Below, one piece after another: positions 50,685-63,520 of a stretch of DNA of 64,000 nt (position 1 is the stretch's first letter; each line of letters begins with the position of its first letter). The translations under genes and the position numbers were made by a program. The notes beneath the pieces were generated by a model. It saw nothing but the letters and a program-made list of their open reading frames with translations. It made no database searches and was not told where the DNA came from. This DNA comes from Glandiceps talaboti (taxonomy: Eukaryota; Hemichordata; Enteropneusta; Spengelidae): NCBI RefSeq assembly GCF_964340395.1, contig NC_135568.1:20599081-20663080 (forward strand), given 5' to 3'.

Positions 50685-51190
50685 TGGTAGGCAAGTGAGT
50701 ATTCATTCATAAAATGTATGCAAATGGTAGGCAAGTGAGTAAACATTCAAAACATGTATGCAAATATCCCTAGCAACCATGACCATGCCCACAAAGATAA
50801 CAACAGGGATTCTTAAACATGTGAACAAACATTAAAAAAGTACTATGTAAATGTGCCTAGCAACAAGACCACGCCCATAGCAACAGCCAAATGGCATGTA
50901 TATTGCAAAGATAACACCAGGGATTATAGACAATTGAATAAACATTCAAAAAATGTATGCAAATATACCTAGCAACAAGACCACACCCATAGCAACAGCC
51001 AAATGATCATGTATATTACAAAGATAATATCAGAGATTCATAAATAAGGGAACAAACATTCAACAAATGTATGCAGATATGTCTAGCAATATGACCACAC
51101 CCATAGCAACAGCCAAATGATCGCGTATATTGCAAAGGTAACAACTGGGTTGGATAGGCAACTGGACAATCATTCAGCAAATGAACACCT
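50685..51190. repeat. Diverged tandem repeat of about 100-110 bp
   Basis: Four to five copies share CATTCAAAAAATGTATGCAA, ACCTAGCAACAAGACCACAC and CCATAGCAACAGCCAAATGA. It also lies within the receptor intron. Confidence 0.82.
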
Positions 51191-51854
51191 GTACCTAACA
51201 TGAATCAGAATGTGGTTAAACATTTTTAAAAACTGTGCAGTTGTGCTACAACAGCATTGGCGCTATTTTTAAGAGATTAGATCTGATATCAAGTTCAGTG
51301 AGACTGGCTACAAGGTTTTATGTTAAGATTATCCAAAAGGATAAAGATAGCCGAGATTGACCTAAGCTCTCACTATGAAAGTATTTCATTGTGTAAAATC
51401 TGTGTTGTCAATGTAAACTTCAGTTGGATGCTTGAATGTGTAAATGTATCTACCAATTACTCTATCATGTGTCTATTGTTATAGTAGTATACATTTTGTT
51501 GTTAGTACCCACTGAAAGTGAAAGTATAGGTGTGTTAAGTCTAATGCATGTTATGCTACTGTTTACAGTGTAAACCAAATATAGAACAGTTATTTTTGAA
51601 GCAATGACTGTATGCCCCAGTACTTTATTGACTATTTTCAACTTGTTGCCAGGCTCACTGAACTTGATAACACATTTAATCAAAACCGCACACTTATCCT
51701 TAAAGGGTAGTAAATCTGCTATATATTAATCTTTCTTATTTTTTGGTGAAAATATGTTTGTCTTACCAATCACCTTAGGTAAGCTCAATGTTTTGTACCC
51801 AGTGGCTTGTTCTTTGCCATTTTAGAATGTGCAGTGTTTTTGAATGCTGATAAA
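51191..51854. other. Unique intron sequence
   Basis: No gene or repeat recognised between the 105-bp repeat and the 24-bp satellite. Confidence 0.5.
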
Positions 51855-54800
51855 TAGAAAGGTGTTATACTTTGAAAATAGAAAGGTGTTATATGTTGAA
51901 AATAGAAAGGTGTTATATAGAAAGGTGTTATATGTTGAAAATAGAAAGGTGTTATATGTTGAAAATAGAAAGGTGTTATATGTTGAAAATAGAAAGGTGC
52001 TATATGTTGAAAATAGAAAGGTGTTATATGTTGAAAATAGAAAGGTGCTATATGTTGAAAATAGAAAGGTGCTATATGTTGAAAATAGAAAGGTGTTATA
52101 TAGAAAGGTGTTATATGTTGAAAATAGAAAGGTGTTATATGTTGAAAATAGAAAGGTTCTATATGTTGAAAATAGAAAGATGTTATATGTTGAAAATAGA
52201 AAGATGTTATATGTTGAAAATAGAAAGATGCTATATGTTGAAAATAGAAAGGTGTTATATAGAAAGGTGTTATATGTTGAAAATAGAAAGGTGTTATATG
52301 TTGAAAATAGAAAGGTTCTATATGTTGAAAATAGAAAGGTGTTATATGTTGAAAATAGAAAGGTGTTATATGTTGAAAATAGAAAGGTTCTATATGTTGA
52401 AAATAGAAAGATGTTATATGTTGAAAATAGAAAGGTGCTATATGTTGAAAATAGAAAGGTGTTATATGTTGAAAATAGAAAGGTGCTATATGTTGAAAAT
52501 AGAAAGGTGCTATATGTTGAAAATAGAAAGGTGCTATATGTTGAAAATAGAAAGGTGCTATATGTTGAAAATAGAAAGGTGTTATATGTTGAAAATAGAA
52601 AGGTGTTATATGTTGAAAATAGAAAGGTGTTATATGTTGAAAATAGAAAGGTTCTATATGTTGAAAATAGAAAGGTGTTATATGTTGAAAATAGAAAGGT
52701 TCTATACGTTGAAAATAGAAACGTGTTATACGTTGAAAATAGAAAGGTGTTATATGTTGAAAATAGAAAGGTTCTATACGTTGAAAATAGAAAGGTGTTA
52801 TATGTTGAAAATAGAAAGGTGCTATACGTTGAAAATAGAAAGGTACTATATGTTGAAAATAGAAAGACATTATATGTTGAAAATAGAAAGGTGTTATATG
52901 TTGAAAATAGAAAGGTTCTATACGTTGAAAATAGAAAGGTGCTATATGTTGAAAATAGAAAGGTACTATATGTTGAAAATAGAAAGGTGTTATATAGAAA
53001 GGTGTTATATGTTGAAAATAGAAAGGTGCTATATGTTGAAAATAGAAAGGTGTTATATAGAAAGGTACTATATGTTGAAAATAGAAAGGTGCTATATGTT
53101 GAAAATAGAAAGGTGTTATATAGAAAGGTACTATATGTTGAAAATAGAAAGGTACTATATGTTGAAAATAGAAAGGTGTTATATAGAAAGGTACTATATG
53201 TTGAAAATAGAAAGGTACTATATGTTGAAAATAGAAAGGTGTTATACGTTGAAAATAGAAAGGTGTTATATGTTGAAAATAGAAAGGTACTATATGTTGA
53301 AAATAGAAAGGTACTATATGTTGAAAATAGAAAGGTGTTATACGTTGAAAATAGAAAGGTGTTATATGTTGAAAATAGAAAGGTACTATATGTTGAAAAT
53401 AGAAAGGTGTTATACGTTGAAAATAGAAAGGTGTTATACGTTGAAAATAGAAAGGTGTTATATGTTGAAAATAGAAAGGTGTTATATGTTGAAAATAGAA
53501 AGGTACTATATGTTGAAAATAGAAAGGTACTATATGTTGAAAATAGAAAGGTGCTATATGTTGAAAATAGAAAGGTGCTATATGTTGAAAATAGAAAGGT
53601 TCTATACGTTGAAAATAGAAAGGTGTTATATGTTGAAAATAGAAAGGTGTTATATGTTGAAAATAGAAAGGTGCTATATGTTGAAAATAGAAAGGTGCTA
53701 TATGTTGAAAATAAAAAGACATTATATGTTGAAAATAGAAAGGTGTTATATGTTGAAAATAGAAAGGTGCTATATGTTGAAAATAGAAAGGTGTTATACT
53801 TTGAAAATAGAAAGGTGTTATATGTTGAAAATAGAAAGGTGTTATATGTTGAAAATAGAAAGGTGTTATATAGAAAGGTGCTATATGTTGAAAATAGAAA
53901 GGTGTTATACTTTGAAAATAGAAAGGTGTTATATGTTGAAAATAGAAAGGTGTTATATGTTGAAAATAGAAAGGTGTTATATGTTGAAAATAGAAAGGTG
54001 TTATATAGAAAGGTGCTATACGTTGAAAATAGAAAGGTGTTATATGTTGAAAATAAAAAGACATTATATGTTGAAAATAGAAAGGTTCTATACGTTGAAA
54101 ATAGAAAGGTGTTATATGTTGAAAATAGAAAGGTGTTATATGTTGAAAATAGAAAGGTGTTATATGTTGAAAATAGAAAGGTGCTATATGTTGAAAATAG
54201 AAAGGTACTATATGTTGAAAATAGAAAGACATTATATGTTGAAAATAGAAAGGTGTTATATGTTGAAAATAGAAAGGTGTTATATGTTGAAAATAGAAAG
54301 GTACTATATGTTGAAAATAGAAAGACATTATATGTTGAAAATAGAAAGGTGTTATATGTTGAAAATAGAAAGGTGTTATATGTTGAAAATAGAAAGACAT
54401 TATATGTTGAAAATAGAAAGGTGTTATATGTTGAAAATAGAAAGGTTCTATATGTTGAAAATAGAAAGGTGTTATATGTTGAAAATAGAAAGGTGTTATA
54501 TGTTGAAAATAGAAAGGTGCTATATGTTGAAAATAGAAAGGTACTATATGTTGAAAATAGAAAGATGTTATATGTTGAAAATAGAAAGGTGTTATATGTT
54601 GAAAATAGAAAGGTGTTATATGTTGAAAATAGAAAGGTGTTATATGTTGAAAATAGAAAGGTGTTATATGTTGAAAATAGAAAGACATTATATGTTGAAA
54701 ATAGAAAGATGTTATATGTTGAAAATAGAAAGGTGTTATATGTTGAAAATAGAAAGGTGTTATATGTTGAAAATAGAAAGGTGTTATATGTTGAAAATAG

Positions 54801-57800
54801 AAAGGTGTTATATGTTGAAAATAGAAAGGTGTTATATGTTGAAAATAGAAAGGTGTTATATGTTGAAAATAGAAAGGTACTATATGTTGAAAATAGAAAG
54901 GTGCTATATGTTGAAAATAGAAAGGTGCTATATGTTGAAAATAGAAAGACATTATATGTTGAAAATAGAAAGATGTTATATGTTGAAAATAGAAAGGTGT
55001 TATATGTTGAAAATAGAAAGGTGTTATACTTTGAAAATAGAAAGGTGTTATATGTTGAAAATAGAAAGGTGTTATACTTTGAAAATAGAAAGGTGTTATA
55101 TGTTGAAAATAGAAAGGTGTTATACTTTGAAAATAGAAAGGTGTTATATGTTGGAAATAGAAAGGTGTTATATGTTGAAAATAGAAAGGTGTTATATGTT
55201 GAAAATAGAAAGGTGCTATATGTTGAAAATAGAAAGACGTTATATGTTGAAAATAGAAAGGTGTTATATGTTGAAAATAGAAACGTGCTATATGTTGAAA
55301 ATAGAAAGGTGTTATATGTTGAAAATAGAAAGGTGTTATATGTTGAAAATAGAAACATGCTATATGTTGAAAATAGAAAGGTGTTATATGTTGAAAATAG
55401 AAAGGTGTTATATGTTGAAAATAGAAAGATGCTATATGTTGAAAATAGAAAGGTGTTATATGTTGAAAATAGAAAGGTTCTATATGTTGAAAATAGAAAG
55501 GTGTTATATGTTGAAAATAGAAAGGTGTTATATGTTGAAAATAGAAAGGTGTTATATGTTGAAAATAGAAAGGTGTTATATAGAAAGGTGCTATATGTTG
55601 AAAATAGAAAGGTGTTATATGTTGAAAATAGAAAGATGCTATATGTTGAAAATAGAAAGATGCTATATGTTGAAAATAGAAAGGTGTTATATGTTGAAAA
55701 TAGAAAGGTTCTATATGTTGAAAATAGAAAGGTGTTATATGTTGAAAATAGAAAGGTGTTATATGTTGAAAATAGAAAGGTGTTATATGTTGAAAATAGA
55801 AAGGTTCTATATGTTGAAAATAGAAAGGTGTTATATGTTGAAAATAGAAAGGTTCTATATGTTGAAAATAGAAAGGTGCTATATGTTGAAAATAGAAAGG
55901 TGTTATATGTTGAAAATAGAAAGGTACTATATGTTGAAAATAGAAAGGTGTTATATGTTGAAAATAGAAAGATGCTATATGTTGAAAATAGAAAGATGTT
56001 ATATGTTGAAAATAGAAAGGTGTTATATGTTGAAAATAGAAAGGTGTTATATGTTGAAAATAGAAAGGTGTTATATGTTGAAAATAGAAAGGTGTTATAT
56101 GTTGAAAATAGAAAGGTTCTATATGTTGAAAATAGAAAGGTGTTATATGTTGAAAATAGAAAGGTACTATATGTTGAAAATAGAAAGGTGTTATATGTTG
56201 AAAATAGAAAGGTACTATATGTTGAAAATAGAAAGGTGTTATATGTTGAAAATAGAAAGGTTCTATACATTGAAAATAGAAAGGTGTTATATGTTGAAAA
56301 TAGAAAGGTGCTATATGTTGAAAATAGAAAGGTGTTATATGTTGAAAATAGAAAGGTTCTATACGTTGAAAATAGAAAGGTGTTATATGTTGAAAATAGA
56401 AAGGTGCTATATGTTGAAAATAGAAAGGTTCTATACGTTGAAAATAGAAAGGTGTTATATGTTGAAAATAGAAAGGTGCTATATGTTGAAAATAGAAAGG
56501 TGTTATATGTTGAAAATAGAAAGGTGCTATATGTTGAAAATAGAAAGATGCTATATGTTGAAAATAGAAAGGTGTTATATGTTGAAAATAGAAAGATGCT
56601 ATATGTTGAAAATAGAAAGGTGTTATATAGAAAGGTGTTATATGTTGAAAATAGAAAGGTGTTATATAGAAAGGTGCTATATGTTGAAAATAGAAAGATG
56701 CTATATGTTGAAAATAGAAAGGTGCTATATGTTGAAAATAGAAAGGTTCTATATGTTGAAAATAGAAAGGTGTTATATAGAAAGGTGTTATATGTTGAAA
56801 ATAGAAAGGTGTTATATGTTGAAAATAGAAAGGTGTTATATGTTGAAAATAGAAAGGTTCTATATGTTGAAAATAGAAAGATGCTATATGTTGAAAATAG
56901 AAAGGTGTTATACTTTGAAAATAGAAAGGTGTTATATGTTGAAAATAGAAAGGTGTTATATGTTGAAAATAGAAAGGTGTTATATGTTGAAAATAGAAAG
57001 GTTCTATATGTTGAAAATAGAAAGGTGTTATATGTTGAAAATAGAAAGGTGTTATATGTTGAAAATAGAAAGGTTCTATATGTTGAAAATAGAAAGATGC
57101 TATATGTTGAAAATAGAAAGGTGTTATATGTTGAAAATAGAAAGGTTCTATATGTTGAAAATAGAAAGGTGTTATATGTTGAAAATAGAAAGGTGTTATA
57201 TGTTGAAAATAGAAAGGTTCTATATGTTGCAAATAGAAAGGTGCTATATGTTGAAAATAGAAAGGTGTTATATGTTGAAAATAGAAAGGTTCTATATGTT
57301 GAAAATAGAAAGGTGTTATATGTTGAAAATAGAAAGGTTCTATATGTTGAAAATAGAAAGGTGTTATATGTTGAAAATAGAAAGGTGTTATATGTTGAAA
57401 ATAGAAAGGTTCTATATGTTGAAAATAGAAAGGTGTTATATGTTGAAAATAGAAAGGTGTTATATGTTGAAAATAGAAAGGTTCTATATGTTGAAAATAG
57501 AAAGGTGTTATATGTTGAAAATAGAAAGGTGTTATATGTTGAAAATAGAAAGGTGCTATATGTTGAAAATAGAAAGGTGTTATATGTTGAAAATAGAAAG
57601 GTGTTATATGTTGAAAATAGAAAGGTGTTATATGTTGAAAATAGAAAGGTTCTATACGTTGAAAATAGAAAGGTGCTATATGTTGAAAATAGAAAGGTGT
57701 TATATGTTGAAAATAGAAAGGTGTTATATGTTGAAAATAGAAAGGTGTTATATGTTGAAAATAGAAAGGTGTTATATGTTGAAAATAGAAAGGTGTTATA

Positions 57801-59463
57801 TGTTGAAAATAGAAAGGTTCTATATGTTGAAAATAGAAAGGTGTTATACGTTGAAAATAGAAAGGTGCTATACGTTGGAAATAGAAAGGTTCTATATGTT
57901 GAAAATAGAAAGGTTCTATACGTTGAAAATAGAAAGGTGTTATATAGAAAGGTGCTATATGTTGAAAATAGAAAGGTGCTATATGTTGAAAATAGAAAGG
58001 TGTTATATGTTGAAAATAGAAAGGTGTTATATAGAAAGGTGCTATATGTTGAAAATAGAAAGGTGTTATATGTTGAAAATAGAAAGGTGTTATATAGAAA
58101 GGTGCTATATGTTGAAAATAGAAAGGTGCTATATGTTGAAAATAGAAAGGTGCTATATGTTGAAAATAGAAAGGTGTTATATAGAAAGGTGCTATATGTT
58201 GAAAATAGAAAGGTGTTATATGTTGAAAATAGAAAGGTGTTATATAGAAAGGTGCTATATGTTGAAAATAGAAAGGTGTTATATGTTGAAAATAGAAAGG
58301 TGTTATATAGAAAGGTGCTATATGTTGAAAATAGAAAGGTGCTATATGTTGAAAATAGAAAGGTGTTATATAGAAAGGTGCTATATGTTGAAAATAGAAA
58401 GGTGTTATATGTTGAAAATAGAAAGGTGTTATATGTTGAAAATAGAAAGGTGTTATATGTTGAAAATAGAAAGGTGTTATATGTTGAAAATAGAAAGGTG
58501 CTATATGTTGAAAATAGAAAGGTGTTATATGTTGAAAATAGAAAGGTGCTATATGTTGAAAATAGAAAGGTGTTATATGTTGAAAATAGAAAGGTGTTAT
58601 ATGTTGAAAATAGAAAGGTGTTATATAGAAAGGTGCTATATGTTGAAAATAGAAAGGTGTTATATGTTGAAAATAGAAAGGTGTTATATGTTGAAAATAG
58701 AAAGGTGTTATATAGAAAGGTGCTATATGTTGAAAATAGAAAGGTGTTATATGTTGAAAATAGAAAGGTTCTATATGTTGAAAATAGAAAGGTGTTATAT
58801 GTTGAAAATAGAAAGGTGTTATATGTTGAAAATAGAAAGGTGTTATATGTTGAAAATAGAAAGGTGTTATATGTTGAAAATAGAAAGGTTCTATATGTTG
58901 AAAATAGAAAGGTGTTATATGTTGAAAATAGAAAGGTGTTATATGTTGAAAATAGAAAGGTGTTATATGTTGAAAATAGAAAGGTGTTATATAGAAAGGT
59001 GCTATATGTTGAAAATAGAAAGGTGTTATATAGAAAGGTGTTATATGTTGAAAATAGAAAGGTGTTATATGTTGAAAATAGAAAGGTGTTATATGTTGAA
59101 AATAGAAAGGTGCTATATGTTGAAAATAGAAAGGTGCTATACATTGGAAATAGAAAGGTGCTATATGTTGAAAATAGAAAGGTTCTATACGTTGAAAATA
59201 GAAAGGTGTTATATAGAAAGGTGCTATATGTTGAAAATAGAAAGACATTATATGTTGAAAATAGAAAGATGTTATATGTTGAAAATAGAAAGATGTTATA
59301 TGTTGAAAATAGAAAGACATTATATGTTGAAAATAGAAAGATGTTATATGTTGAAAATAGAAAGATGTTATATGTTGAAAATAGAAAGATGCTATATGTT
59401 GAAAATAGAAAGATGTTATATGTTGAAAATAGAAACGTGTTGTACGTTGAAAATAGAAAGGTG
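51855..59463. repeat. 24-bp satellite, about 317 units, open in four frames
   Basis: About 7.6 kb of 24-bp units (AATAGAAAGGTGTTATATGT plus TGAA). Shortened 15-bp units, lacking GTTGAAAAT, occur throughout. All length differences are multiples of three, and the unit has no stop in two plus and two minus frames, so those four frames run about 2,560-2,590 codons. The plus frame 51844-59592 has the repeat ENRKVLYV; its commonest variants (GTG/GTT/GTA Val, TTA/CTA Leu, TAT/TAC Tyr) are synonymous, with ATG, ACA and AAC as rarer changes. The array lies in the 11.8-kb intron between the TM2 and TM3 exons. I treat it as a satellite and not a gene. Confidence 0.95.
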
Positions 59464-60371
59464 TCCGTCCGTCCATCTGTCTGTCCAGAGCCGTTTCTTG
59501 GAGATGCCTGGACCGATTTTTTTTCAGACTTGGTACAGGGGCAACATACTACATTGGCATACATATGCACGTTAATTTGTTTCATGATATGATTTAATAT
59601 GGCCACCTAGCAGCCATTTTGTTTGTGAATTTTCCCTGTCCAAAGCCATAACTCAGACATGCTTGAACAGATCTCATTCAAAGTTGATATTAGGACAGTG
59701 TTCTATGACATACATGTGTATATTCATTGTTGTTGTGATACGATCCAATATGGCTGCCTGGCAGTCATTTTGTTTGTGAATTTTCCCTGTCCAAAGCCAT
59801 AACTCAGACATGCTTGAACAGATGTCATTCAAAGTTGGTATTAGGACAGTGTTCTATGACATACATGTGCATAATTGTTGTCATGATATGACCCAATATG
59901 GCTGCCTAGCAGCCATTTTGTTTGCGAATTTTCCATGTCCAAAGCCATAATTCAGACATGCTTGAACAGATCTCATTCAAAGTTGGTATTAGGACAGTGT
60001 TCTATGACATGCATGTGCATATCCATTTTCATCGTGATAAGATCTAATATGGCTGCCTGGCAGCCTGGTTGTTGTTTGTGAATTTTCCATGTCCAAAGCC
60101 ATAACTCAGATATGCTTGGACAGATCTCATTCAAAGTTGGTATTAGGACAGTATTCTATGACATCCATTTTGTTTGCAAATTTTCCATGTCCAAAGCCAT
60201 AACTCAGACATGCTTGAACAGATCTCATTCAATGTTGGTATTAGGACAGTGTTCTATGACATATATATGCATATCCATTTTCGTTGTGATACAATCCAAT
60301 ATGGCTGCGTGGCATCGATTTTGTTGGTGCAGTTTTCATGTCCAAAGTCATAACTCAGACATGCTTGAACA
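59464..60371. repeat. About 150-bp tandem repeat, about six copies
   Basis: After a short CCGTCCGTCCATCTGTCTGT edge, copies with CCAAAGCCATAACTCAGACA, TGCTTGAACAGATCTCATTC, AAAGTTGGTATTAGGACAGT and GTTCTATGACATACATGTG recur at about 150, 148, 154, 98 and 149 bp. One copy is shortened by about 50 bp. It lies in the receptor intron. Confidence 0.88.
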
Positions 60372-60704
60372 GGTCCCTCCCCCCATTACCGACCCATCCT
60401 TTATTGTTGAATGGTTTATTCCATCACGACATCTTGAAGAGTAGGCATGTCCCATGTCCAACGAGGAGACAGTACAACATGAGTAGGCATGTTCCATGTC
60501 CAACGAGCAGGTCACACAATATATCTAAGTCTCTTTGCCTTAGGTTCACAAGTGTTGTTGCATGATCAGAGTAGTGATATCAAGAAAATGACAATATAAA
60601 CTGCCAGTTCCTTAAAACCCAATCATAGTGGGGACTATGTCATTCTCAATGACTTGTTAGTAATATTATTAATATTATCTTTGGCTCTTTTCATGTATCT
60701 ACAG
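60372..60704 (+). other. End of receptor intron before TM3 exon
   Basis: It contains two copies of a short repeat (AGTAGGCATGTCCCATGTCC and AACGAG, about 60438 and 60482). The acceptor is TTTCATGTATCTACAG. No other gene was seen. Confidence 0.6.
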
Positions 60705-60832
60705 ACCGCTTGTCAAACAACTGCTATTATTCTCCACTACCTGTTGCTAAGCAACACTGTTTGGATGTTCAATGTCAGTTTCCGATTGATCATCAAAGTA
60801 TTGTATCAGCGACAAGACAACATTCTAGACAG
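60705..60832 (+). CDS. Adhesion GPCR exon: TM3
   Basis: A 128-bp exon between CTACAG and GACAG|GTCAGT. It starts in phase 0, matching the TM2 exon, and ends in phase 2. It encodes TACQTTAIILHYLLLSNTVW followed by MFNVSFRLIIKVLYQ. The Cys that disulphide-bonds to ECL2, the LHY motif and the Trp-Met at the TM3 centre are hallmarks of family B receptors of the adhesion type. The usual Glu after WM(L/x) is replaced by Asn. TM4 onward is not in the window. Confidence 0.9.
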
Positions 60833-61463
60833 GTCAGTGGATGTCATGTGACATGACAGTAATTGTGATTGTTGTAGTATGATATGTACGGAAGAGTATT
60901 AGTGCCAAGTTGTAAGGAAAAAAATAAAATTTTAAATCTCGTAATTACGAGATTTCAATTCTCGTAATTACGACTTTTTGAATCTCGAAATGTCTTTACG
61001 ATTCTCGTAATTACGTCGCAATTCTCCGGTAAGTTGATATCTAACTGGAAAAATCACACTGCCATTTTAAGTTCATGTTATAAGCAACAGCTGAGTTCTC
61101 AACAACACCCGATCATCGGGTAGTAAGTACATTTAAGGTGAACTGAACACTCTAATATAAGTCCAGTGAAATTACATAACACCTATAGGTTAAAAAAAGA
61201 AATGGCAATGAAATAACGTGTTCACATATGTACACACATATACTGGATGCAACAAGAAGTTCGTAGGTTCACTGCAATGTTTAAACAGGCAATCTGTCAA
61301 TGAACTTAGCCAAATAATAAACACAAAACAAGAATTCCAGAACAACAAGAATTCTTCATCAGCAAAGAATTTGTTCAAATAATGGGAGTCCAATATTAAA
61401 CATATAGATATTCTTCTGAATTTCGGACACAACTCCAACTTATATCCAATGATGAAGATGTAG

Positions 61464-61545
61464 GGAAATGGGACTGATGAAGGACCTAACGGCCGGTCCG
61501 AAACGTCTTAAAAGAAGGATCAATAAAGTTTCTATCTGGGGACGT
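61464..61545 (+). ncRNA. Hammerhead-like motif in a retroelement fragment
   Basis: CTGATGA (61474-61480) is followed by an inverted pair GGACC (61482-61486) and GGTCC (61495-61499), then GAAACGTC (61500-61507). This is the order of a minimal hammerhead ribozyme core with stem II, of the kind known from Penelope-like retroelements, in which stem III is very short. An extra A precedes stem II, and stem I pairing is weak, so activity is doubtful. The following ATCAATAAAGTTTC resembles a retroelement 3' region. It lies within the foldback element. Confidence 0.3.
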
Positions 61546-62074
61546 CTCGCCAATGCCTTCCTACTAACACCCTGATATACCAGGGTCAATAACCTCAACA
61601 AACCGGTCACTTGGCTAACTGACCCTCAAACCAATATTATTATACCATACCAAATACATATATTCAAGTTTTTATCAACCGTGGAAAAGGTCTCCACACA
61701 TTTTCAAAATTGATCGAACGACCTACGGTGCCACGTTATTGAATTTTAAATTTCAAAACCGTATAAATCTGATTTACCTTAATGAAGAAAATTCTAAACT
61801 AAAGTTGTGAATTTTACCAAATATCAGATGCTAAATACTATTTTCTTCAATTTCAAATCCATTATTGATTCATTTTGCCGATATATAATGAAAGAATATT
61901 CTTCGCTGTTTTAATGCACTCAAGTTTTTTTTAAAGAAACGAAAAACGCAATCAAATCATACAAACCGGTTACCGTGTCAAACACTCTATAGTACATCTG
62001 CTTAGTACATCAAAATCATAAGATTCGTGTCTGAACAATTCAAAAATTGAAAAATAACAAACAATAAAAAATCA

Positions 62075-62350
62075 TAATTTCATAATTACGAGAATCGAAA
62101 AGTCATAATTACGAGAATCGAAAAGTCGTAATTACGAGAATCGAAGTCGTAATTACGAGAATCAAAAAGTCGTAATTACGAGAATTAAAAAGTCGTAATT
62201 ACGAGAATCGAAAAGTCGTAATTACGAGAATCGAAAAGTCGTAATTACGAGAATCGAAAAGTCGTAATTACGAGAATCGAAAAGTCGTAATTACGAGAAT
62301 CAAAAAGTCGTAATTACGAGAATCTTTTAGAACGATTCTCGTAATTACGA
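62075..62350. repeat. 23-bp array with palindromic TCGTAATTACGA core
   Basis: About 12 units of 23 bp (AATCGAAAAGTCGTAATTAC plus GAG). Every unit contains the palindrome CGTAATTACG, so the array can fold on itself many ways. The same unit continues at 62850-63110 near the right arm, with a mixture of lengths. Confidence 0.93.
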
Positions 62351-63168
62351 GTCGGAGAATTAAACCTGTGATTATTATGAAAATCTAAAACATGTATATA
62401 TTAGTAAAGTTCATGTTCGTATAAAACATGTGGCGTCTTACGATGTTTTATCACCATGCATGGCAGCATGTGACCTATTTTTGATCAGCAAGGCGCAAGC
62501 TCCAAATACATTTTATGCACTTCGTTGAAAGCGCTTAGAATGTAGTACTATATAAGGGTAAAGTTACTTGATGGAGGGGCAAAGAAATTGGCATAAAAAC
62601 CAAGTTACTTTCCAAATTTTAAGGCTGTGACTATTTTGATGTGATTGCTTATATTTTCCATGTTACCTCTAACTCCATTCCTCCACAGCAAACCAAAAAC
62701 AAAACAATACTACATATTTGATAATGAGAGGGCCCCCTTCTAAATATGGACCTTGGGAATCCCAAAAGTCAAATGGTTCACTCCTAAATCCCGCGCTCAG
62801 AGTGATAACTGACTTGCTACTAACTGTTGTTGGCTTACCACATGTTTCATCAAAAAGTCGTAATTACGAGAATCAAAAAGTCGTAATTACGAGAATCAAA
62901 AAGTCGTAATTACGAGAATTGAAAAGTCGTAATTACGAGAAAAAAGTCGTAATTACGAGAATCGAAAAGTCGTAATTACGAGAATTGAAAACTCGTAATT
63001 ACGAGAAAAAAGTCGTAATTACGAGAATTGAAAACTCGTAATTACGAGAAAAAAGTCGTAATTACGAGAAAAAAGTCGTAATTACGAGAATTGAAATCTC
63101 GTAATTACGAGATTTTAAATTTTATTTTTTTCCTTACAACTTGGCACTAATACGCTTCCGTAGATATG

Positions 63169-63520
63169 AACTACAGCTCAAGCAGAATAACATAATTCTG
63201 TATAGAAACACAATTATTGTAAAATTATGTATGCTGTCGTGATTCAAGGTTGCGTGTCTTCTTAGCAAATGATGTTTTGAACTATCTAAAATGGTGAATG
63301 GTGCACACACATACACATACACTGCCCATACACATTGCATACAATGCACACACACAATTCACACTCACACACAGTGCACATTCTCAAACACACAATGCAC
63401 TCACACTAAGGCACAGACAATGCACACACAATGCACACACACACATGCATGCACACACAATGCACTATATTACACACCGTTCCTGCCTTATAAAGACATG
63501 TTTACTTAAGTGACTCATAT
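63169..63520. other. CA-rich spacer
   Basis: A degenerate CACACA/ATGCACACA tract at about 63302-63475. Frames across it reflect the simple repeat. No gene was recognised. Confidence 0.7.

Larger units (their letters stand above)
60887..63162. mobile_element. 2.28-kb foldback-type DNA element with TCGTAATTACGA subrepeats
   Basis: The ends are TACGGAAGAGTATTAGTGCC and the complement of TACGGAAGCGTATTAGTGCC. The inverted arms agree for about 95 bp with two or three differences, and both contain CTCGTAATTACGAG palindromes. The 6-bp direct repeat GATATG flanks both ends (60881-60886, 63163-63168). Arrays of 23-bp units with the TCGTAATTACGAG core lie at about 62075-62350 and 62850-63110. The interior has no transposase. 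It inserted 48 bp after the TM3 donor, in the next intron. Confidence 0.87.

Noticed and set aside
51785-59606. Four giant proteins of about 2,560-2,590 residues on both strands
   Set aside because: The frames arise from one 24-bp repeat whose period is a multiple of three and which lacks stops in four frames. They overlap each other completely and lie in an intron. Only the plus frame with silent variants is kept, as a finding and not as a gene.
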